NCBI RefSeq assembly: GCF_900220965.1
Contig: NZ_OBQC01000001.1
Coordinates: forward strand, 496,001-560,000
Source: Ureibacillus acetophenoni
GTDB lineage: Bacteria > Bacillota > Bacilli > Bacillales_A > Planococcaceae
Length of the DNA: 64,000 bases
Direction of reading: 5' to 3'
The notes beneath the pieces are model-generated. The model did no database searches, was not told the DNA's origin, and saw only the letters and a program-made list of their open reading frames with translations. Below are positions 1 through 8,582 of the stretch, in pieces (the first letter of the stretch is position 1; each line of letters starts with the position of its first letter). The translations under genes were made by a program, and so were the position numbers.

Positions 1-109
1 AAAGCAATTTGAAGAAATGAAAAAAATGATGAAACAAATGACAGGTATGGCTCAAGGTAAAGGTAAAAAGAAAATGAAACTACCTGGATTCAACTCTTTA
101 TTCAAATAA
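1..109 (+). CDS. ffh: Signal recognition particle protein Ffh, C-terminal end (partial)
   Basis: Only the last 35 codons are inside the window; the reading frame starts at base 2 and stops with TAA at 107-109. The tail is rich in Met and Lys (repeated KKM/MKQM segments) and ends GFNSLFK, as expected for the methionine-rich M domain of Ffh, the GTPase that binds signal peptides and 4.5S RNA and delivers nascent membrane proteins. The following rpsP-khpA-rimM-trmD-rplS order is the one found downstream of ffh in Bacillales, which supports the call. The GTPase domain lies outside the window. Confidence 0.85.
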   Translation, partial: KQFEEMKKMMKQMTGMAQGKGKKKMKLPGFNSLFK

Positions 110-152
110 AATACGGTTTTTGAATAAAAAAAGTACTGTTAAGAAAAAATAC

Positions 153-181
153 TTTACAAATAACAAAAACATTGATAATAT
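153..181 (+). promoter_or_regulatory. Sigma-A-type promoter of rpsP
   Basis: TTTACA (153-158), a 17-nt spacer, then TAATAT (176-181) preceded by TG one base upstream (extended -10). It lies about 38 nt before the rpsP start, so the ribosomal-protein/tRNA-modification cluster probably has its own promoter besides read-through from ffh. Confidence 0.65.
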
Positions 182-219
182 ACTATCTTGTGTGAAACTT
201 ATTCGGAGGTGCAATAAAA

Positions 220-492
220 ATGGCAGTTAAAATTCGTTTAAAACGTATGGGAGCTAACAAATCTCCTTTCTATCGTATCGTAGTTGCTGACGCTCGTTCA
301 CCACGTGACGGCCGTCAAATTGAAACAGTAGGTACTTACAACCCACTTACTGTACCAGCTACTGTAAACATTGATGAAGAGAAAGCTCTTAAATGGTTAT
401 CAAATGGTGCAAAACCATCTGATACAGTACGTAACTTGTTCTCAGAACAAGGAATCATGGAAAAATTCCATAACTTAAAATTCAGTAAATAA
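220..492 (+). CDS. rpsP: 30S ribosomal protein S16
   Basis: A 90-residue protein beginning [11 protein letters not shown] with the S16 core ([18 protein letters not shown], then VGTYNPL). S16 binds 16S rRNA early in 30S assembly. ATG 220 follows a GGAGG at good spacing. It is the first gene of a cluster with khpA. Length matches the family and nothing is unusual. Confidence 0.98.
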   Translation: MAVKIRLKRMGANKSPFYRIVVADARSPRDGRQIETVGTYNPLTVPATVNIDEEKALKWLSNGAKPSDTVRNLFSEQGIMEKFHNLKFSK

Positions 493-506
493 TCGGAGGT
501 GGCATT

Positions 507-740
507 GTGCAGCAACTGATTGAAACAATCGTAAAACCATTAGTCGATTTTCCAGATGAAGTCCGAGTTGATAAGGACGAGAATTCAAGTCGAATTGTTT
601 ATAAGCTTTTTGTTCATCCTGATGACAGAGGAAAAGTCATAGGCAAACAAGGTCGTGTCGCAAAGGCGATTCGTACAATTGTTTACTCAGTAGCTAGCGG
701 CCACCAAAAGAAAAAGACGTACGTCGATATATTGGATTAA
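507..740 (+). CDS. khpA: KH-domain RNA-binding protein KhpA (YlqC)
   Basis: A 77-residue single KH domain. The RNA-binding GXXG loop is GKQG at about residues 46-49, flanked by KVI and RVAKAIRTIV. KhpA family proteins partner with KhpB/Jag in RNA binding linked to cell-wall and division control in Firmicutes. The GTG start at 507 follows a GGAGGTG 14 nt after the rpsP stop, so the two are probably co-transcribed. A hairpin terminator follows. Confidence 0.93.
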   Translation: MQQLIETIVKPLVDFPDEVRVDKDENSSRIVYKLFVHPDDRGKVIGKQGRVAKAIRTIVYSVASGHQKKKTYVDILD

Positions 741-790
741 AAAATAAGCTGGGCCGTTTGTTCAGCTATCAAGTAATACAACACATGAAA

Positions 791-823
791 GAAGGGAGCC
801 GTTTCTTGGTTTCCCTTCTTTTT
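791..823 (+). terminator. Rho-independent terminator after khpA
   Basis: GAAGGGA...TCCCTTC stem extended by GCC/GGT, with loop around GTTTCTT, followed by a T-run (819-823). It separates rpsP-khpA from rimM-trmD. Confidence 0.8.
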
Positions 824-873
824 ACTATATTCAGATTAGTAATTTAAGAACAAACTAAAAAGAGGTGATATGT

Positions 874-1392
874 TTGGAATGGTTTAATGTTGGAAGAATC
901 GTTAATACACACGGAATTAAAGGCGAGGTAAGAGTTATTTCTACAACTGATTTTGAAGATATACGATTTGCTCCAGGGAACCGTCTAGCGGTCTTTAAAA
1001 AAGGCGATAAAAAGCCTACATGGGTAACTATTGAAAGTGCACGTCGTCATAAAAACTTTATACTACTTACATTTGAAGGACTTCATAATATAAATCTAGT
1101 AGAACCGTTTAAAGAAGGCCTACTAAAAGTAACGAAAGATCAACTTGAAGAAGACGAACTTGCAGAAAATGAATACTATTACTTTGAAATCATTGGTTGT
1201 GAAGTGTTCTCTGAAGAAGGCGAAAAGCTAGGTACCATTACGGATATTTTAGAAACCGGTGCAAACGATGTATGGGAGTTAAAAGATCCGAATGGAAAAA
1301 AACATTACATTCCATACATTGAGGATGTAGTGAAAGAAATTGATATCGACGAGAAGAAAATTATAATTCATGTCATGGAAGGACTTTTATAA
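874..1392 (+). CDS. rimM: 16S rRNA processing/ribosome maturation protein RimM
   Basis: 172 residues beginning [19 protein letters not shown], the RimM N-terminal beta-barrel, with a PRC-barrel C-terminal half (about residues 95-172). RimM binds S19 and helps mature the 30S head. I chose the TTG at 874, 6-7 nt after AGAGGTGA (860-867). The in-frame GTG at 865 lies inside that Shine-Dalgarno and would leave none upstream. The stop codon abuts the trmD ATG, so the two are translationally coupled. Confidence 0.95.
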   Translation: MEWFNVGRIVNTHGIKGEVRVISTTDFEDIRFAPGNRLAVFKKGDKKPTWVTIESARRHKNFILLTFEGLHNINLVEPFKEGLLKVTKDQLEEDELAENEYYYFEIIGCEVFSEEGEKLGTITDILETGANDVWELKDPNGKKHYIPYIEDVVKEIDIDEKKIIIHVMEGLL

Positions 1393-2136
1393 ATGAATAT
1401 TCATGTACTTAGTTTATTCCCAGACATGTTTACAGGAGTATTCGGTTCATCGATTTTAAAAAAGGCACAAGAAAAAGGCGCTGTCTCTTTAGCTGTATCG
1501 GACATTCGTGAATACAGTAACAACAAACATAGACAAGTGGATGATTATCCATACGGTGGTGGTGCGGGAATGGTTTTAAAACCGGAACCAATGTTCCAAG
1601 CTGTTGAAACTCTAACAGAAGGAAGTACTAAAAAGCCACGTATAATACTTATGTGCCCCCAAGGTGAACGCTTTACTCAAAAAAAGGCTGAGGAATTGGC
1701 AAAAGAAGAAGAACTTATTTTTCTCTGTGGTCATTACGAAGGATATGATGAGCGGATCCGAGAACATCTTGTAACAGATGAAATCTCAATCGGTGATTTT
1801 GTATTAACTGGTGGCGAATTACCAGCCATGACTGTAATTGATGCTGTAGTTCGTCTTTTACCAGGTGTGTTAGGACAAGAAGATTCACATATCCACGATT
1901 CATTTTCCACTGGATTACTAGAACACCCTCACTATACCCGTCCAGCTGATTTTAGAGGGATGAAGGTGCCGGATGTATTAGTATCAGGTAACCACGGAAA
2001 AATTGAACAATGGCGCGAAGAAGAGTCGATTAGACGTACTTTTGAAAGACGACCAGATTTATTTGAACATATCGAATTATCAGCGTCACAAAAGGCGTTT
2101 CTTGAGAAGTTGAAAAAAGAAAAAGTAGAAGAATAA
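1393..2136 (+). CDS. trmD: tRNA (guanine-N1-)-methyltransferase TrmD
   Basis: 247 residues. A SPOUT-class enzyme that makes m1G37 in tRNAs with G36, preventing +1 frameshifts. Visible landmarks are the N-terminal [25 protein letters not shown], the knot segment [12 protein letters not shown] and [15 protein letters not shown]. The ATG directly follows the rimM stop with no gap. Length is normal for the family. Confidence 0.97.
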   Translation: MNIHVLSLFPDMFTGVFGSSILKKAQEKGAVSLAVSDIREYSNNKHRQVDDYPYGGGAGMVLKPEPMFQAVETLTEGSTKKPRIILMCPQGERFTQKKAEELAKEEELIFLCGHYEGYDERIREHLVTDEISIGDFVLTGGELPAMTVIDAVVRLLPGVLGQEDSHIHDSFSTGLLEHPHYTRPADFRGMKVPDVLVSGNHGKIEQWREEESIRRTFERRPDLFEHIELSASQKAFLEKLKKEKVEE

Positions 2137-2139
2137 TTG

Positions 2140-2169
2140 TTGCAGAAGCAACTTACTTTGTGGTATGAT
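2140..2169 (+). promoter_or_regulatory. Sigma-A-type promoter of rplS
   Basis: TTGCAG (2140-2145), an 18-nt spacer, then TATGAT (2164-2169) with TGG directly upstream (extended -10). It starts inside the trmD-rplS gap, giving an mRNA leader of about 85 nt. Confidence 0.6.
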
Positions 2170-2175
2170 ACATTC

Positions 2176-2250
2176 TGTGCTTCTATTAGAAGCGCTTAAT
2201 TACGGTGTTCCGCTGTAGTATTAGAAGACTATAAGAGCATCTGTACGAGG
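2176..2250 (+). promoter_or_regulatory. Candidate ribosomal protein L19 leader
   Basis: About 75 nt of untranslated RNA between the rplS promoter and its Shine-Dalgarno, with short inverted segments (CTTCTA/TAGAAG). Bacilli are known to carry an L19 leader at this site. I infer it from position and do not recognise the consensus base by base. Confidence 0.35.
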
Positions 2251-2260
2251 AGAGAAAATT

Positions 2261-2605
2261 ATGTCAAACATTATTGCAGAAATTACAAAAGATCAGCTTC
2301 GTTCTGATCTACCAACATTCCGCCCAGGTGATACTGTAAAAGTTCACGTGAGAATCGTAGAGGGTACTCGTGAGCGTATCCAAGTATACGAAGGTGTTGT
2401 TATTAAACGTCGTGGTGGCGGTATTAGCGAAACATTTACTGTTCGCAAAATTTCTTACGGTGTTGGTGTGGAACGTACATTCCCTGTACACACTCCAAAA
2501 ATCGAGAAATTAGAAGTTATTCGCCGCGGTAAAGTTCGTCGTGCGAAACTTTACTACCTACGTAACCTACGTGGTAAAGCAGCTCGTATTAAAGAAATTC
2601 GATAA
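2261..2605 (+). CDS. rplS: 50S ribosomal protein L19
   Basis: 114 residues with the L19 signature: [16 protein letters not shown] near the N-terminus, then [24 protein letters not shown] and a basic C-terminus ([12 protein letters not shown]). L19 sits at the 30S-50S interface. Its own promoter and leader precede it and a strong terminator follows. Confidence 0.98.
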   Translation: MSNIIAEITKDQLRSDLPTFRPGDTVKVHVRIVEGTRERIQVYEGVVIKRRGGGISETFTVRKISYGVGVERTFPVHTPKIEKLEVIRRGKVRRAKLYYLRNLRGKAARIKEIR

Positions 2606-2619
2606 TAACGATTTAGAAT

Positions 2620-2656
2620 GGGGGCTTTTACAACTAAAAGCCTCCTTTCTTTTTTA
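2620..2656 (+). terminator. Rho-independent terminator after rplS
   Basis: GGGGGCTTTTA pairs with TAAAAGCCTCC (one G-T wobble) around a short loop, followed by a T-rich run to about 2656. Confidence 0.85.
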
Positions 2657-2697
2657 TCAATGAATAAGATTGAAAATAATAAGCATAAAATACTATC

Positions 2698-2731
2698 AAC
2701 TCGACCAAATTTAAAGGTCGGGTTATGTTTT
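2698..2731 (+). terminator. Second hairpin with T-tract upstream of lepB
   Basis: AACTCGACC (2698-2706) pairs with GGTCGGGTT (2716-2724) across a 9-nt loop, followed by ATGTTTTT. It lies about 70 nt before the lepB start and may be a second terminator in tandem with that of rplS, or a lepB leader element. Confidence 0.6.
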
Positions 2732-2798
2732 TATTTCTAACACTTGTAATTTATACCTACATTGCAATAAAATGAGGTTAGATGGGGGGACATCTCTC

Positions 2799-3395
2799 GT
2801 GGAAAATATAAATGAAGAGCATAATGATAAAAAAGAGAAAAAGAAAAGTGAACTTTGGGAATGGACAAAAGCACTTATCATCGCGTTTTTAATTGCTGTA
2901 GTCATTCGATATTTTTTATTTACACCTATAGTGGTGGATGGGGATTCAATGATGCCTACCTTAGAAAATGGAGATCGAATGATTGTAAACAAATTTGGTT
3001 ACATGGTAGGTGAACCAAACCGTTTTGATATAGTTGTATTTCATGCACCCGAAGGAAAAGATTATATTAAACGAGTAATTGGATTACCAGGTGAGCATAT
3101 TGAATATAGAAACGATCAATTATATATCAATGGCGAACCCATCGAAGAACCTTATTTAGATAAATATAAATCACAATTACCATCAGGAAATTTAACACAA
3201 GACTTTACAATGCAAGATATCCCGAATATTGATCCGAATATAGAAGTCATTCCAGAAGGTTATGTATTTGTAATGGGTGATAATCGTAGAGGAAGTAAAG
3301 ATAGTCGACATATTGGACTTGTAAGTATTGATGAAATTATTGGTAGTACAAACCTAATTTTTTGGCCAATTAATGAAATACGATTTGTGGAATAA
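2799..3395 (+). CDS. lepB: Type I signal peptidase
   Basis: 198 residues. Membrane-bound serine protease that removes signal peptides from exported proteins. After a charged N-terminus (Lys/Glu-rich, about 1-19) comes one membrane segment (about 24-42). The catalytic Ser is in GDSMMPT (Ser about 50), the general-base Lys in YIKRVIGLPGE (Lys about 91), and the C-terminal box GDNRRGSKDSRHIG is present. I chose GTG 2799, preceded by GGGGGGA (2785-2790). An upstream in-frame ATG at 2772 lacks a ribosome-binding site. It resembles Bacillus SipS/SipT. Confidence 0.93.
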   Translation: MENINEEHNDKKEKKKSELWEWTKALIIAFLIAVVIRYFLFTPIVVDGDSMMPTLENGDRMIVNKFGYMVGEPNRFDIVVFHAPEGKDYIKRVIGLPGEHIEYRNDQLYINGEPIEEPYLDKYKSQLPSGNLTQDFTMQDIPNIDPNIEVIPEGYVFVMGDNRRGSKDSRHIGLVSIDEIIGSTNLIFWPINEIRFVE

Positions 3396-3401
3396 TTTCT
3401 T

Positions 3402-3435
3402 AAAAGGAGGTTCTAAGTAATCTCCTTTTCTTTTT
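3402..3435 (+). terminator. Rho-independent terminator after lepB
   Basis: AAAAGGAGGTT (3402-3412) pairs with AATCTCCTTTT (3419-3429), followed by CTTTTT. Confidence 0.85.
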
Positions 3436-3463
3436 GCAAGTCGGCAGGTAGGAGGTAAAACAT

Positions 3464-4339
3464 ATGACTATACAATGGTTTCCTGGACATATGGCAAAAG
3501 CCAGAAGGGAAGTTCAAGAACAATTAAAGCTAGTTGATATCGTTTTTGAATTAATAGATGCAAGGTTACCACTATCATCAAGAAACCCCATGATTGATGA
3601 GGTTATTAATCAAAAACCACGACTATTGATATTAAATAAAGCAGATATGGCAGATGAAGCAGAGACACGTAAATGGGTACAATACTTCGCGGACAAAGGC
3701 CATACAGCAGTTGCAATTAATTCTTTTGAAGGTAAAGGATTGCAAAGTGTTACAAAGGCTGCAAAAGAAATTTTAGCCCCAAAATGGGAGCGAATGAAAT
3801 TAAAAGGTATGAAACCAAGAGCGATTCGCGCAATGATTGTAGGAATTCCGAATGTTGGTAAGTCTACTTTAATTAACCGTTTGGCTAAGAAAAATATTGC
3901 GAAAACTGGAAATATGCCTGGGGTAACAAAAGCTCAGCAATGGATTAAAGTTGGTAAAGAAATAGAGTTATTAGATACACCGGGTATTTTATGGCCAAAA
4001 TTCGAAGATCAAGAAGTTGGCTTGAAATTGGCAATTACAGGTGCTATAAAAGATGCTGTAACGAATATGGAAGATATTGCGGTGTATGGACTAAGATTTT
4101 TATCGATCCACTACCCAAATCGAATGGACGAGCGTTACGGTATAACGTCTGTTTCTGAAGATTTAGTTGAGACATTTGACCATATTGGTAAATTACGCCG
4201 TGTGTATGGTCCAGGTGGAGAAATTGATTATGATAAAGTAGCAGAATTAATCGTTCGAGATATTCGCGATCAACACCTTGGAAAGCTTTCCTTTGATATT
4301 GTAGATGAAGAATTAGAGAAAGAATCGTTAGAACGATAA
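3464..4339 (+). CDS. rbgA: Ribosome biogenesis GTPase RbgA (YlqF)
   Basis: 291 residues. Circularly permuted GTPase needed for late 50S assembly in B. subtilis. The permuted order is visible: G4 motif NKAD at about 58-61 comes before the P-loop GIPNVGKST (about 126-134) and then DTPGILWP (G3). The N-terminus [11 protein letters not shown] is diagnostic of YlqF. ATG 3464 follows GTAGGAGG. In B. subtilis the next gene is rnhB; here a 3.2-kb gene lies between. Confidence 0.96.
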   Translation: MTIQWFPGHMAKARREVQEQLKLVDIVFELIDARLPLSSRNPMIDEVINQKPRLLILNKADMADEAETRKWVQYFADKGHTAVAINSFEGKGLQSVTKAAKEILAPKWERMKLKGMKPRAIRAMIVGIPNVGKSTLINRLAKKNIAKTGNMPGVTKAQQWIKVGKEIELLDTPGILWPKFEDQEVGLKLAITGAIKDAVTNMEDIAVYGLRFLSIHYPNRMDERYGITSVSEDLVETFDHIGKLRRVYGPGGEIDYDKVAELIVRDIRDQHLGKLSFDIVDEELEKESLER

Positions 4340-4362
4340 AACATAGTATACTTATAAAAAAC

Positions 4363-4405
4363 AAGAAGCTGCTTTGAAAGTGTTACTTTCTAAACAGCTT
4401 CTTTC
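4363..4405 (+). terminator. Rho-independent terminator after rbgA
   Basis: Outer stem GAAGCTG (4365-4371)/CAGCTTC (4395-4401), inner stem GAAAGT/ACTTTC, then a short T-run. It separates rbgA from the UvrA-like gene. Confidence 0.7.
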
Positions 4406-4441
4406 AATACGTAAATGGCATTAATAAGGAGGAGAAATTAT

Positions 4442-7400
4442 TTGAAAATTAATCAATTAATTGCGAACAATATTAACAAATTAGATACAATGCTTCCAAC
4501 AGACCAATCGTTAGGAATTGCTGGTTTATCGGGTTCTGGTAAAACAACATTTTGCCAAACAATTGGTGAAGAATCGAAAAAAAGACTCGTCTCCTTATTG
4601 CCAAAAGCAGAATATCAATATTTATTTCCAACTATTATGGAAACAAACTTCAGTGCCATTCATATGGAAGAAATGCCATTAGTCCTTTTCCTCGGAAAAT
4701 CTTCCATTTCTTCAAATCCACGTTCAACTATAGGGACGCATACTGGCGTTTTTACAGAAATCCGACAAAAAATTGCACAACAATATAATCTTTCACCGGA
4801 AGTATTCTCATTTAATAATGAACTCGGCTGGTGTCCTAAATGTAAGGGTAGAGGTACAAACAGTAATAAAGAATGTACTAAATGTAATGGACTTCGATAT
4901 AACGAAGAAACACTCCAATATACACTCAATTTATTGGATAAACCACATAATATCGCTGACATAAATAATTTAAGTATTGAAAAAGTACTTTCACTTAGTG
5001 AGCAATTAGAAATTAGCGAGCAAAAACAGCATATCCTTCAAAATATTATTAATATGAATATTGGCTATTTAACGATAGATCGTATTATGGGGACTTTGTC
5101 TGGTGGAGAGTTAACTCGACTTTACTTAGCTGAATTTATGTCAATAAGTGAGAATACGGTCATTATTATTGATGAAATATCAGTAGGTATTGATAAGGTT
5201 ACATTACTAAAAATTTTAGAACAAATAAGAAAGTTAGGATATCAAAATCAAATATGGTTAATTGACCATTCAGATACAGTTCTTAATAGTACTGAATCCA
5301 AAGTATTCTTTGGACCAGGCAGTGGTAAATATGGCGGGAAAATTGTTGATGAATCCCCACGTCCAAAACCAATCTATTTAGAATTAAATGAAGATGAGCC
5401 AACAGATTATTATCAATTTAATAATTTAGCAAGCCGAAATATCCAAATCGATGAGTTGAAAATCCCAAAAAATCGACTAGTAACAATCACCGGAGAGTCT
5501 GGTAGTGGAAAATCTACACTTGTAAACGAATGTATTGCTAAAGAATTCCCCAAAAAATATAAAAAAGACAAGCTTGTCATGGTTGGTCAGGATCGAAACC
5601 AATCAATTACGAGTCGTTCAACGGTTGCAACATTTTTAGATATTAAAAAGAGGATTACGAAATATAGCGAAACAGTGGAAGATATTTTCGATCGTTCTAT
5701 TGAAGATATTATTGATGAACTTCCAAATGAAGAAATTGCCCATAAACGTTTAAGTTTATTGATTAAACTAGGACTGGGTTATTTAACTTTAAATAGGAAA
5801 ACTCAAACATTATCCACGGGTGAATTTCAATGTGTCCATTTAGTTTCAGAGTTGTTCATAAAATCTAAAAACCCACATACACTCTTCATCTTTGATGAAC
5901 CATCAAAAGGATTGTCGCAAAATATATTAAATCAATTTATCGATAGTATTCGAGGAATTTTAGAAGATGACTCTGTATCGATTATTATGATTGAACATAA
6001 TGACTATATGATGGAAAGTTCCGATTACATTGTTGACTTTGGGAAAAGGAAAGAAGAACCTGTTACACAATTAGAAGTTGTAAGTCATCGAAATTACTTT
6101 GCGGATAGCAATAAGGTACAAGCTAGTCAACCAACTACAATTGCCTCAAAGTTGAAATTGCAAAATGGCCTATCGTTTTTAAAAGAAAATCAAATTGATT
6201 ATTTTAAAAAGGCAGAACAAGTTTACAAAGGCGGGATTTTAAAAAGCTTATCATCAATGGCTCGTTTAATTTATGGTAGTGAATATGACTCAAACAAAAT
6301 CGCACCTGTTATAGCCATTGACCTTGAAAGACATCTATATAGTCAATATAGTTTCCTTTTTGAAGTGGGAGGCGTTATTAATCATATCATTGCAGCACAC
6401 CCAACGAATAAGGATACTAGAAGCTTTGATTTTTATGCTCAGGACAATCACTGTCCATCTTGTTCAGGACGTCGTAAAATTGAAGTGTTTGATAAAGAAC
6501 TAGTAATACAAGACAAAAATGTTCCGTTTTGGGATGGAATGTTCTATCAAGATGTTATGGATGTATTAAAGTATTATCAATACTCAAAATTAGAGTTTAT
6601 TTTTGAAGAAATTAAGAACGAACTTGGATATGACTTCACGAAAAGCTACAATGATATGACAGATGATGAAAAGCATGTTTTCTGGTACGGATATTTTGAT
6701 CATTCGTTTTATGATAAAAATAGTAAAGCACGTAGAACTTGGGTAGGATTTAATACAATTCTAGGAATGTACATGGTCATTTCAAAATCAGAAATAAAAG
6801 AACAAATGAAAGCTTCAAAAGAGTTGATTGAATGTCCAATCTGTGAGGGTACAGTGTTAAATCATCGTAAATCACTAAATTTTGGTGATATAGATATACG
6901 TGAAATCATTAATAAGCCCATTGATGAAGTGATAGAAATTGTAGGTGATTTACCGGTACTCCTTAAGCTGAAATCAATTGTTGGTGGAGAGATGATTCTA
7001 ACAGAGGAAATTTCACTATTACCTAGAGAAACACAAGTGGCACTTAAACTATTCGAAATAGAACAAGCAAGTTTTAGTGGATATGAAATTGTGTTACAAA
7101 ATGTAAATCCGTTCTGGGATTCAATAAAAGATTCAATCGAATCGATTGGCAAAAACAATTTAGTGACAATCTGTGACTTCCCGAATATTAACGAGACTAG
7201 GGAAGCGATCATAGATAAATACTTCACTAATGGAAAATATAAAAAACTAACTTATGTATATGAAGCGTTCGGATATAAAAAGTTAGTTACCGAAATAAAT
7301 AAAATTAGAAAAACTAATCCGTGTCCATTCTGTAAAGGAAAAAAGGTTATATCAGAAGATAATTTACACGACGGAGTTTATAAATTAACGATTCCATGTG

Positions 7401-7621
7401 TAAGTTGTAATGAGACAGGTTTAAATGATGACGGTCAAAAAGTAACTGTCGAAGGAATACAAGTAAAAACATGGTTAACTGGAACGGTAAGCGATGTTAT
7501 CGATGAAAGTTTAACAACAGATGAAGTGAGTAATATTCCGATTTTTAGCCGTATTCGCGAATTAAATAAGCAAGATATGATGGCAGTTTACGAGTGCCTT
7601 GAGCGCAATAATAAAAAATAG
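4442..7621 (+). CDS. UvrA-like ABC ATPase with a degenerate third module
   Basis: 1059 residues from TTG 4442, 5-6 nt after AGGAGGAG. Two UvrA-type ATPase modules are visible. Module 1: Walker A GLSGSGKTT (28-36), CxxC...CxxC zinc element (131-148), signature LSGGE (219-223), Walker B IIIDE (about 241-245). Module 2: Walker A GESGSGKST (351-359), altered signature LSTGE (457-461), Walker B IFDE (483-486), H-loop IEHN (517-520). Residues 560-1059 form an extra part with CxxC pairs at 671, 798, 961 and 986. There LLPRETQVALKL (about 859-870) resembles a decayed signature helix and VLQN replaces the Walker B acidic pair. Housekeeping UvrA is about 950 residues with two modules, so this is a paralogue. 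Its function is unknown; DNA-lesion recognition or drug protection are guesses from the family. Confidence 0.8.
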   Translation: MKINQLIANNINKLDTMLPTDQSLGIAGLSGSGKTTFCQTIGEESKKRLVSLLPKAEYQYLFPTIMETNFSAIHMEEMPLVLFLGKSSISSNPRSTIGTHTGVFTEIRQKIAQQYNLSPEVFSFNNELGWCPKCKGRGTNSNKECTKCNGLRYNEETLQYTLNLLDKPHNIADINNLSIEKVLSLSEQLEISEQKQHILQNIINMNIGYLTIDRIMGTLSGGELTRLYLAEFMSISENTVIIIDEISVGIDKVTLLKILEQIRKLGYQNQIWLIDHSDTVLNSTESKVFFGPGSGKYGGKIVDESPRPKPIYLELNEDEPTDYYQFNNLASRNIQIDELKIPKNRLVTITGESGSGKSTLVNECIAKEFPKKYKKDKLVMVGQDRNQSITSRSTVATFLDIKKRITKYSETVEDIFDRSIEDIIDELPNEEIAHKRLSLLIKLGLGYLTLNRKTQTLSTGEFQCVHLVSELFIKSKNPHTLFIFDEPSKGLSQNILNQFIDSIRGILEDDSVSIIMIEHNDYMMESSDYIVDFGKRKEEPVTQLEVVSHRNYFADSNKVQASQPTTIASKLKLQNGLSFLKENQIDYFKKAEQVYKGGILKSLSSMARLIYGSEYDSNKIAPVIAIDLERHLYSQYSFLFEVGGVINHIIAAHPTNKDTRSFDFYAQDNHCPSCSGRRKIEVFDKELVIQDKNVPFWDGMFYQDVMDVLKYYQYSKLEFIFEEIKNELGYDFTKSYNDMTDDEKHVFWYGYFDHSFYDKNSKARRTWVGFNTILGMYMVISKSEIKEQMKASKELIECPICEGTVLNHRKSLNFGDIDIREIINKPIDEVIEIVGDLPVLLKLKSIVGGEMILTEEISLLPRETQVALKLFEIEQASFSGYEIVLQNVNPFWDSIKDSIESIGKNNLVTICDFPNINETREAIIDKYFTNGKYKKLTYVYEAFGYKKLVTEINKIRKTNPCPFCKGKKVISEDNLHDGVYKLTIPCVSCNETGLNDDGQKVTVEGIQVKTWLTGTVSDVIDESLTTDEVSNIPIFSRIRELNKQDMMAVYECLERNNKK

Positions 7622-7628
7622 TAGTGTG

Positions 7629-7668
7629 AAACTCAATTACCAAGTTGTAATTGGGTTTTTCATTTTGA
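7629..7668 (+). terminator. Rho-independent terminator after the UvrA-like gene
   Basis: AAACTCAATTAC (7629-7640) pairs with GTAATTGGGTTT (7647-7658), with a T-rich tail. The gene is thus bounded by terminators on both sides and is probably monocistronic. Confidence 0.8.
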
Positions 7669-7747
7669 ATTTGTAGGTTACAATTTAATAATTAATTATC
7701 ATATATTTTTAAATTTATTATTATCGACAACAATTTTATGATTTTAA

Positions 7748-7774
7748 TAGAATTGAATCCTATTCTGTCGATAT
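7748..7774 (+). promoter_or_regulatory. Candidate sigma-D (flagellar sigma factor) promoter of rnhB-ylqG-ylqH
   Basis: TAGA (7748-7751), exactly 15 nt, then GTCGATAT (7767-7774), against the B. subtilis SigD consensus TAAA-N15-GCCGATAT: one mismatch in each box with exact spacing. It is 30 nt upstream of the rnhB start. No good sigma-A promoter is visible in the 182-nt gap. Confidence 0.5.
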
Positions 7775-7803
7775 AAAGTGTAAGAAATAAAGGAAGTGTA
7801 CAC

Positions 7804-8571
7804 ATGAAGACGGTAAAAGAAATAACGATAGATTTACAACAGACAGACCAATATGAAAAATGGATGGAAGATATTAAAGTTGATGAAAGAGCTGGAGTTC
7901 AAAAAGCTTGGACATCGTGGCTAAATCGATATGAAAAACAACAAAAACTAATAGAAGAACATCAAATGAAAATCCACTTTGATAAGTCTTATAAACCTTT
8001 TGAAGGGGCTAATATTGCTGGAGTTGATGAAGCGGGGCGCGGTCCTTTAGCCGGTCCAGTAGTAACGGCTGCGGTCATATTACCAGAAGATTGTGAAGCG
8101 TTGTTTGGTATAAATGATTCGAAGCAATTAACTAAAATGCAAAGAGCTAAATTTGCAGAAACGATTAAACAACATGCTCTATCCTACTCTATTCATTTTC
8201 AAAGTGTTGAAGCAATTGATGAACTAAACATATACGAAGCGACAAAGCAATCGATGAAAGAAAGTGTACAAACATTACATATTAAACCAGACTACTGTCT
8301 ATTGGACGCTATGGAAATCTCGATCGATATTCCACAAAGCTCAATCATTAAAGGTGATGCTAAAAGTTTAGCAATTGCAGCGGCGTCCATACTAGCAAAG
8401 CATGCGCGTGATGAGTATATGGAACAATTACATAATGAATATCCACAATACGGTTTTGACCAACATGCAGGTTATGGTACAAAACAACATTTAGAAGCAA
8501 TTGAAAAGTTTGGACCGACTGTTCATCACCGTAAAAGCTTTGAGCCAATAAAATCTATGATTATAAAGTAA
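7804..8571 (+). CDS. rnhB: Ribonuclease HII
   Basis: 255 residues. Cleaves RNA in RNA-DNA hybrids, including single ribonucleotides in DNA. The active-site segment GVDEAGRGPLAGPVV is at about 73-87 and a second acidic residue lies in DYCLLDAM. An N-terminal extension of about 70 residues before the catalytic core is typical of Bacillus RnhB. ATG 7804 follows AAGGAAG. It heads a probable three-gene unit with ylqG and ylqH. Confidence 0.95.
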   Translation: MKTVKEITIDLQQTDQYEKWMEDIKVDERAGVQKAWTSWLNRYEKQQKLIEEHQMKIHFDKSYKPFEGANIAGVDEAGRGPLAGPVVTAAVILPEDCEALFGINDSKQLTKMQRAKFAETIKQHALSYSIHFQSVEAIDELNIYEATKQSMKESVQTLHIKPDYCLLDAMEISIDIPQSSIIKGDAKSLAIAAASILAKHARDEYMEQLHNEYPQYGFDQHAGYGTKQHLEAIEKFGPTVHHRKSFEPIKSMIIK

Positions 8572-8582
8572 AGGGTGAGATG

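Noticed and set aside
6862-7227. 121-codon open frame on the minus strand inside the UvrA-like gene
   Set aside because: It lies wholly inside a convincing + strand coding region, has no ribosome-binding site or protein family features, and resembles other antisense shadow frames across the window.
4442-7621. Housekeeping uvrA
   Set aside because: The signature of module 2 is altered, the length exceeds usual UvrA, an extra C-terminal module is present, and uvrB is not adjacent; it is better described as a UvrA-like paralogue.
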